Shown here: piece by piece, positions 34,618-38,942 of the stretch | Position numbering within the stretch: the stretch's first letter is position 1 | Layout: each line of letters opens with the position of its first letter | Notes under the pieces: generated by a model | Database searches by the model: none | What the model was told of the DNA's origin: nothing | The model's input: the letters and a program-made list of their open reading frames with translations, nothing else | Source of the DNA: an uncultured Collinsella sp. | GTDB taxonomy: Bacteria; Actinomycetota; Coriobacteriia; Coriobacteriales; Coriobacteriaceae | DNA: 38,942 nt | Direction: 5' to 3' | Assembly: GCA_958453935.1 (NCBI GenBank) | Contig: CAUDZT010000013.1 | Span: 1 to 38,942 of the forward strand | Translations under genes and position numbers: made by a program

Positions 34618-35046
34618 GTGCACGAGCTCGGGATTGTTTATCACATCATTCGTGATGTCGAGAATGTGGCGCGCGCCAATGGCGTGAGTCGCGTTTCGAG
34701 CGTGACGCTGCTCCTGGGCGAGGTCTCGGGCGTCGTTCCCGATCTGCTGCTTGATGCTTGGCGCTGGGCGGCAGATAAAAAGCCTATCACGCAGGGCGCG
34801 GAGCTTATTGTGGAGCCTGTCGAGGCCGTGACGCATTGCGAGGCGTGCGGCTGCGACTACGCGACGGTCGAGCACGGCAAGACCTGCCCCCATTGCGGTA
34901 GCGGCGAGACCTATCTGCTGCAGGGCCAGGAGGTCATGATCAAGCAGATCGAGACCCCCGACGAGGACCCGACAGACGCTGCCCCCGACGGCCTATCCGA
35001 TGCCCCCGATGCCGTCGACGCCGCCAACCCCCTCCACATCGCCTAA
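34618..35046 (+). CDS. hypA: Nickel metallochaperone HypA
   Basis: A 142-residue HypA/HybF protein. It starts with the diagnostic MHELGIV, where the N-terminus, H2 and E3 form the nickel site; this fixes the GTG at 34618 as start, with AAGGA 7-8 nt upstream. The zinc ribbon is CEAC (74-77) and CPHC (90-93). The C-terminus is an unusual ~30-residue Asp/Ala/Pro-rich tail beyond the normal ~113-117 residue family length. HypA loads nickel into [NiFe]-hydrogenase (or urease) with HypB. No hypB, other hyp gene or hydrogenase lies within the window. It follows the oxidoreductase gene and may share its transcript. Confidence 0.93.
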   Translation: MHELGIVYHIIRDVENVARANGVSRVSSVTLLLGEVSGVVPDLLLDAWRWAADKKPITQGAELIVEPVEAVTHCEACGCDYATVEHGKTCPHCGSGETYLLQGQEVMIKQIETPDEDPTDAAPDGLSDAPDAVDAANPLHIA

Positions 35047-35048
35047 CT

Positions 35049-35104
35049 TAGTCGTTGGGGACGTTCTTAAACGACTAGTCATTAAAGAACGTCCCCAACG
35101 ACTA
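35049..35104. repeat. TAGTCG palindrome with GGGGACG core, copy 1
   Basis: A perfect 20-bp inverted repeat (35049-35068 with 35085-35104) around the 16-nt loop AAACGACTAGTCATTA. The left arm contains GGGGACGTTCTT. The loop repeats AACGACTA, the end of the right arm, so two alternative foldings exist. It starts 2 bases after the hypA stop codon. Confidence 0.88.
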
Positions 35105-35146
35105 CTTTCCTAGAGCATATTCCTTACCATTAGTCAAGCACCATCT

Positions 35147-35316
35147 GTTTAAACGAAATAGCCTCAACCCGAGCACATTTGTGTCTGTTTAAAACCGGCA
35201 ATAATGAACAGCGTGCTCAATTCGGTCATGTAAATAGATCAGCTATCAATCCTCAGCAGCAAATCAGCCAAAATACTGGAATGTAATCAGCTTGTAACAA
35301 AACAAGACGTTTAAAC
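35147..35316 (+). promoter_or_regulatory. AT-rich PTS promoter region with three GTTTAAA boxes
   Basis: GTTTAAAC at 35147-35154, GTTTAAAA at 35187-35194 and GTTTAAAC at 35309-35316 stand out in the 374-nt gap before the PTS operon. Two TTTGCAG direct repeats and a -10-like TATACT follow near 35370. I see no clear sigma-54 site. The boxes could bind the regulator of this operon; no regulator gene is adjacent. Confidence 0.45.
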
Positions 35317-35420
35317 AAATAATGCTACCTTTTGCAGTTTTTCGAACAATTCTGCTGTATTTGCAGCTATACTCCATAACTGTCGTGTAGGAATTACGTA
35401 GACAAAAAGGAGGTTATGTG

Positions 35421-36410
35421 ATGGTAAGTATTGTTCTTGCTAGCCATGGTGACTTGGCGGCTGGAATCAAGCAGACGGGCTCGATGGTCTTTGGCGATCA
35501 GCCGTCTGTTGCCGTGGTCTCGCTCGAGCCGAGCATGGGCCCCGACGACTTCCGTGCCAAGGTCGAGGAGGCAATCGCTTCCTTCGAGGACCAGGAGCAG
35601 GTGCTCTTCCTCGTTGATCTGTGGGGCGGCACGCCGTTCAATCAGATCAGCGGGCTCATCGAGGGCCACGATTCCTGGGCTATCGTCACCGGTGTCAACC
35701 TGCCTATGCTCATCGAGGCATATTCGCAGCGCTTTGACGCAAAGAACACTGCACATGCGATCGCAAAACATCTCGTGACTGAGGCTAAGGCCGGCGTGCG
35801 CGTCAAGCCCGAGTCTCTGGAGCCCGAGGAGAAGAAGCCGGCTGCGGCCGCCGCTGCTCCTGCGGGTGCCATTCCTCCGGGAACGGTGATCGGCGACGGG
35901 CACATCAAGATCGCCCACGTCCGTATCGACACGCGTCTGCTGCATGGTCAGGTGGCCACCACGTGGACCAAGCAGATCAACCCCAACCGCATCATCGTGG
36001 TCTCCGACGGCGTTGCTCACGACGAGCTCCGCAAGACCATGATCGAGCAGGCTGCCCCTCCGGGAGTCCACGCCAACGTCGTGCCCATCAAGAAGATGGC
36101 CGAGGTCGTCAAGGACACGCGCTTTGGTGACACCAAGGCGATGCTGCTGTTCGAGAACCCGCAGGATCTGCTCAGGGCCATCGAGGCCGGCGTCGACATC
36201 AAGGAAGCCAACATCGGTTCCATGGCCCACTCCAAGGGCAAGGTCGTCGTCACTAACGCTGTCGCTATGGGCGATGACGATGTCAAGACCATCGAGGCTC
36301 TCAAGGCCAAGGGCGTCAAGTTCGAGGTCCGCAAGGTTCCTTCGGATTCCTCCGAGGATCTCGACGCCATGTTGAAGAAAGCTAAGGCCGAACTGGCCGC
36401 TCAAGCATAG
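35421..36410 (+). CDS. manX: Mannose-family PTS fused IIAB component
   Basis: A 329-residue cytoplasmic phosphotransfer protein. The IIA domain (1-~125) carries the phospho-His H9 (IVLASHGD) and the motif DLWGGTPFNQ. An Ala/Pro-rich linker (~132-155) joins it to the IIB domain, whose phospho-His is H175 in VRIDTRLLHGQV. It relays phosphate from HPr to the sugar entering through IIC-IID. AAGGAGG lies 7 nt upstream of ATG 35421; the in-frame GTG just before it is less likely. Mannose-family systems transport mannose, glucose, fructose, sorbose or amino sugars; the substrate cannot be fixed here. First gene of a four-gene cluster. Confidence 0.95.
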   Translation: MVSIVLASHGDLAAGIKQTGSMVFGDQPSVAVVSLEPSMGPDDFRAKVEEAIASFEDQEQVLFLVDLWGGTPFNQISGLIEGHDSWAIVTGVNLPMLIEAYSQRFDAKNTAHAIAKHLVTEAKAGVRVKPESLEPEEKKPAAAAAAPAGAIPPGTVIGDGHIKIAHVRIDTRLLHGQVATTWTKQINPNRIIVVSDGVAHDELRKTMIEQAAPPGVHANVVPIKKMAEVVKDTRFGDTKAMLLFENPQDLLRAIEAGVDIKEANIGSMAHSKGKVVVTNAVAMGDDDVKTIEALKAKGVKFEVRKVPSDSSEDLDAMLKKAKAELAAQA

Positions 36411-36428
36411 TAAAGGAGGGTCCGATAC

Positions 36429-37229
36429 ATGTCTGCAATCACTATTCTGCTTGTTGCGATTGTCGCGTTGCTTGCCGGTATGGAAGGCATTCTGGATGAG
36501 TTCCAGTTCCATCAGCCGCTCGTGGCATGCACGCTTATCGGTCTCGTAACCGGTCACCTTCAGGAGGGCATCCTCCTGGGCGGTTCGCTCCAGATGATGG
36601 CCCTTGGCTGGGCTAACGTCGGCGCCGCCGTCGCGCCTGACGCCGCTCTGGCCTCGGTCGCTTCTTCGATCATCATGGTGCTCGCCCTCAACGGTGGCGC
36701 CACCGATTCGGCCAAGGCCGTTACCGCCGCCATCGCCGTCGCCGTCCCGCTGTCGGTCGCTGGTCTGTTCCTGACCATGATCTGCCGTACCCTGGCTACC
36801 GCTATGGTTCACGGCATGGACGCCTGCGCCGAGAAGGGCGACTTCGCCGGCATCGAGCGTTGGCAGTACGCCGGCATCCTCATGCAGGGTGTTCGTATCG
36901 CCATCCCGGCAGTACTTCTGTGCATCATCCCGGCCGAGGCTGTTACCAACGCGCTTAACGCTATGCCCGATTGGCTGTCCGGCGGCATGGTCGCTTCCGT
37001 CGGTTACGCCATGGTCATCAACATGATGGCCACCAAGGAGACCTGGCCGTTCTTCATCCTCGGCTTTGTCCTTGCTGCCATCCCTCAGCTCACGCTGATC
37101 GCCCTTGGCCTCATCGGCATCTCCCTTGCCCTCATCTACCTTGGCCTTAAGGATCTGGCCAAGCAGGGTGGCGGCATGGGCGGTGGCTCCGGTGACCCGC
37201 TCGGCGACATTCTGAACGATTACGAGTAG
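36429..37229 (+). CDS. manY: Mannose-family PTS IIC component
   Basis: A 266-residue integral membrane protein that forms the sugar channel with IID. Hydrophobic helices span most of the length. Family motifs are LLAGMEGILDEFQFHQPLVACTL near the start and GLVTGHLQEGILLGGSLQMMALGWANVGAAVAPD, which is highly typical of ManY/AgaC/SorA. It ends in a Gly-rich, acidic cytoplasmic tail (GGGMGGGSGDPLGD). AAAGGAGG lies 9 nt before the ATG and 18 nt separate it from the IIAB stop codon. Confidence 0.96.
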   Translation: MSAITILLVAIVALLAGMEGILDEFQFHQPLVACTLIGLVTGHLQEGILLGGSLQMMALGWANVGAAVAPDAALASVASSIIMVLALNGGATDSAKAVTAAIAVAVPLSVAGLFLTMICRTLATAMVHGMDACAEKGDFAGIERWQYAGILMQGVRIAIPAVLLCIIPAEAVTNALNAMPDWLSGGMVASVGYAMVINMMATKETWPFFILGFVLAAIPQLTLIALGLIGISLALIYLGLKDLAKQGGGMGGGSGDPLGDILNDYE

Positions 37230-37245
37230 GAGGGGAGTGATACAT

Positions 37246-38166
37246 ATGGCAGAGAACAAGATTCAGCTCACCAAGGCTGACCGTAAGAAGGTTTGCTTCC
37301 GTCATCAGTTCCTTCAGGGCTCGTGGAACTACGAGCGTATGCAGAACGGCGGCTGGTGCTTCGCAATGATCCCTGCGATCAAGAAGCTCTACACCAGCAA
37401 GGATGACCAGATTGCCGCTCTTAAGCGCCACCTGGAGTTCTATAACACCCACCCCTATGTTTCCGCCCCCGTCATTGGCGTTACCCTCGCCCTCGAGGAG
37501 GAGCGCGCCAACGGTGCTCCGATTGACGACGTCGCCATTCAGGGCGTCAAGGTCGGTATGATGGGCCCGCTCGCCGGCGTCGGCGACCCCGCCTTCTGGT
37601 TCACCCTTCGCCCGATTCTGGGCGCACTGGGCGCTTCCCTGGCCCTGTCCGGCAGCATCGCCGGTCCGCTGCTGTTCTTCTTCGCGTGGAACATCATCCG
37701 TTACGCCTTCCTGTGGTACACGCAGGAGTTTGGCTACAAGGTCGGCTCCTCCATCGCCAAGGACCTCTCCGGCGGTCTGATGGGCAAGGTCACCGAGGGC
37801 GCTTCCATCCTGGGTATGTTCATCATCGGCGCCCTGGTCGAGCGCTGGGTGTCCATCTCCTTTACCCCGATCGTCTCCAAGGTCACGCAGTCCGCTGGCG
37901 CCTATATCGACTGGGCTAATCTGCCCGCCGGCGCCGAGGGCGTCAAGCAGGCATTGACGATGTACAGCTCTGTCGGTGCCACCGCACTCGACCCGGTGAA
38001 GGTCACCACGCTTCAGGCCAACCTCGATCAGCTCATCCCCGGTCTTGCCGCCGTGTGCCTGACTCTCTTGGTCTGCAAGCTCCTCAAGAAGAAGGTCAGC
38101 CCGATCGTCATCATCCTGGCTCTCTTTGCCGTCGGCATCATCGGTCGCGTCTGCGGCTTCATGTAA
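37246..38166 (+). CDS. manZ: Mannose-family PTS IID component
   Basis: A 306-residue membrane protein that completes the permease with IIC. The N-terminal cytoplasmic part has RHQFLQGSWNYERMQNGGW and HLEFYNTHPY, diagnostic of IID. VKVGMMGPLAGVGD follows, and the C-terminal half contains the membrane helices ending in GIIGRVCGFM. ATG 37246 is chosen because AGGAGGGGA lies 8-9 nt upstream; the in-frame GTG at 37237 is too close to it. It is 16 nt after the IIC stop codon. Confidence 0.96.
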   Translation: MAENKIQLTKADRKKVCFRHQFLQGSWNYERMQNGGWCFAMIPAIKKLYTSKDDQIAALKRHLEFYNTHPYVSAPVIGVTLALEEERANGAPIDDVAIQGVKVGMMGPLAGVGDPAFWFTLRPILGALGASLALSGSIAGPLLFFFAWNIIRYAFLWYTQEFGYKVGSSIAKDLSGGLMGKVTEGASILGMFIIGALVERWVSISFTPIVSKVTQSAGAYIDWANLPAGAEGVKQALTMYSSVGATALDPVKVTTLQANLDQLIPGLAAVCLTLLVCKLLKKKVSPIVIILALFAVGIIGRVCGFM

Positions 38167-38222
38167 GCACGCTTCGGCTTAAGACCGAGAGTTGCTAGGC
38201 AAGGGCTTTTGAGCCATTGAAA

Positions 38223-38268
38223 CGGACCGCACCCGGTGGGTACACTGGATGCGGTCCGATTGTTTTTA
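38223..38268 (+). terminator. Hairpin terminator/attenuator between IID and manO
   Basis: CGGACCGCA (38223-38231) pairs with TGCGGTCCG (38250-38258), with an inner CCCGG/GGG element, then ATTGTTTTTATT. It ends just before the manO SD, so manO is either expressed by readthrough or controlled at this hairpin. Confidence 0.75.
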
Positions 38269-38286
38269 TTGGAGGGCGAGGCGCGT

Positions 38287-38685
38287 ATGGCGCAATCTCA
38301 GAACAGCACGGTCGATTTGGCAACGCCGGCAACCTGCCTGATGGGGCTTACCAGTCACGGTAACGTGATGGTGGGCAATAAGGCGTTTGAGTACTATAAC
38401 GAGCGTAATCCCGAGGATTATATCCAAATCCCGTGGGACGAGGTCGACTATATTGCCGCCGAGGTTTTGCGCGGCACCAAGAAGATTACGCGTTTTGCCA
38501 TCTTTACCAAAGAGAATGGCCACTTTACGTTTTCGACGCGCAATGACAAGGAAACGCTTCGCGCGGTGCGTAAGTACATTGACGAGGACAAGCTCGTTCG
38601 TTCGCCCGACTTTATCGATGTGACGGCTAAGGGCGCCAAGAGCATCCCCTCCGTCATCAAAAGCCTCTTCCATAAAGGCGACTAG
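38287..38685 (+). CDS. manO: ManO/DUF956 protein of mannose PTS operons
   Basis: A 132-residue DUF956 protein. Recognisable family segments are VDLATPATCLMGLTSHG, NKAFEYYNERNPEDYIQIPWDEVDY and HFTFSTRNDKETLRAVRKY. The family almost always follows IIAB-IIC-IID genes of mannose-type PTS (manLMNO of lactobacilli and streptococci), as here; its role is thought regulatory but is not settled. ATG 38287 follows GAGG by 5 nt; an in-frame ATG at 38236 lies inside the terminator hairpin and is rejected. Its TAG stop codon is also the first three bases of a palindromic repeat. Confidence 0.9.
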   Translation: MAQSQNSTVDLATPATCLMGLTSHGNVMVGNKAFEYYNERNPEDYIQIPWDEVDYIAAEVLRGTKKITRFAIFTKENGHFTFSTRNDKETLRAVRKYIDEDKLVRSPDFIDVTAKGAKSIPSVIKSLFHKGD

Positions 38686-38738
38686 TCGCCTGGGACGTTC
38701 TTAAACGACTAGTCATTAAAGAACGTCGCAGACGACTA
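38683..38738. repeat. TAGTCG palindrome with GGGACG core, copy 2
   Basis: A 20-bp inverted repeat (38683-38702 with 38719-38738) with two mismatches. The 16-nt loop AAACGACTAGTCATTA is identical to copy 1 at 35049-35104. It begins within the manO stop codon. Confidence 0.88.
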
Positions 38739-38799
38739 TCTCGAAGAGTGGCTATGCGCTGCATGGTAGTGGCGCAAATCTGCTACACTAGTACAACAT

Positions 38800-38875
38800 G
38801 CCTCCGTAGCTCAGGGGATAGAGCACCGCTCTCCTAAAGCGGGTGTCGACGGTTCGAATCCGCCCGGGGGCACCA
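38800..38875 (+). tRNA. tRNA-Arg (anticodon CCT)
   Basis: A full cloverleaf is visible. Acceptor GCCTCCG / CGGGGGC (one G-U pair), D arm GCTC-AGGGGATA-GAGC, anticodon stem CCGCT/AGCGG with loop CTCCTAA (anticodon CCT, codon AGG), variable loop GTGTC, T arm GACGG-TTCGAAT-CCGCC (one G-C register shared with flanking bases), discriminator A and encoded CCA (38873-38875). Upstream TACACT at 38784-38789 may be the -10 box. Confidence 0.96.
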
Positions 38876-38890
38876 GGAAAACCTAAAACC

Positions 38891-38928
38891 AAAGAGCCAC
38901 CCCGCTGTGTTGTGGGGTGGCTCTTTTT
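38891..38928 (+). terminator. Terminator of tRNA-Arg
   Basis: AAAGAGCCACCCC (38891-38903) pairs perfectly with GGGGTGGCTCTTT (38914-38926), followed by TT. It lies 15 bases after the CCA end. Confidence 0.92.
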
Positions 38929-38942
38929 AGAGGGGGCTCCTT

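Noticed and set aside
35330..35420. A sigma-54 promoter for the mannose PTS operon
   Set aside because: Such operons often use sigma-54 with LevR-type activators, but I find no TGGCAC-N5-TTGCA match and no activator gene here.
38800..38875. tRNA-Arg as an integration (att) site of a mobile element
   Set aside because: No integrase gene and no duplicated tRNA 3' end are seen inside the window; what lies to the right is unknown.

Overview
The window reads as a chromosomal segment from a GC-rich, anaerobic actinobacterium, most likely class Coriobacteriia and close to Collinsella. The support is indirect: the actinobacterial order dnaK-grpE-dnaJ-hspR, a MerR-type HspR repressor, several Fe-S and flavin redox proteins, a mannose-family PTS with ManO (DUF956), and strong G/C-ending codon use. 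The genus is my inference from gene families and style; no marker gene in the window proves it.

Layout. 1-1972 (minus): a truncated AgrC-like sensor kinase and its LytTR response regulator. 2214-8852: a 2212-residue secreted, wall- or membrane-anchored protein with MBG-like domains and a 461-residue tandem duplication. 8853-9335: a terminator, a ~209-nt inverted-repeat element and a 44-nt palindromic operator. 9336-13203: the nadA-nadB-nadC-niaR operon, which makes quinolinate and nicotinate mononucleotide and encodes its probable repressor. 13408-13593 (minus): a small 2[4Fe-4S] ferredoxin. 14252-18551: the heat-shock operon dnaK-grpE-dnaJ-hspR. 18838-21138: an aconitase-family hydratase. 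21411-22984: two divergent small membrane-anchored proteins set among three copies of one palindromic repeat. 23431-26058: clpB, whose promoter carries the same 27-nt inverted repeat as dnaK. 26191-29487: a tiny Pro/Ala/Lys-rich protein, a DUF4143-type ATPase with a palindrome over its -10 box, and an acidic membrane protein.

29724-34423 holds a less familiar unit: a multi-pass membrane protein (DUF5692-like) and a TetR regulator on the minus strand, facing a 925-residue flavin/iron-sulfur oxidoreductase. The gap between them has two identical-architecture TTGAC-N5-GTCAA operators. An orphan hypA follows. 35421-38685 is a mannose-family PTS operon (IIAB, IIC, IID) followed by manO. A tRNA-Arg(CCT) gene and a terminator close the window.

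The most unusual feature is the number of palindromic intergenic elements. At least seven have different stems but share an asymmetric core built on GGGACAG or GGGACG. They sit just after stop codons, between divergent genes, and even inside the nad operon. Regulation is also unusually legible: probable operators for NiaR, HspR and TetR lie beside the genes for their likely regulators.
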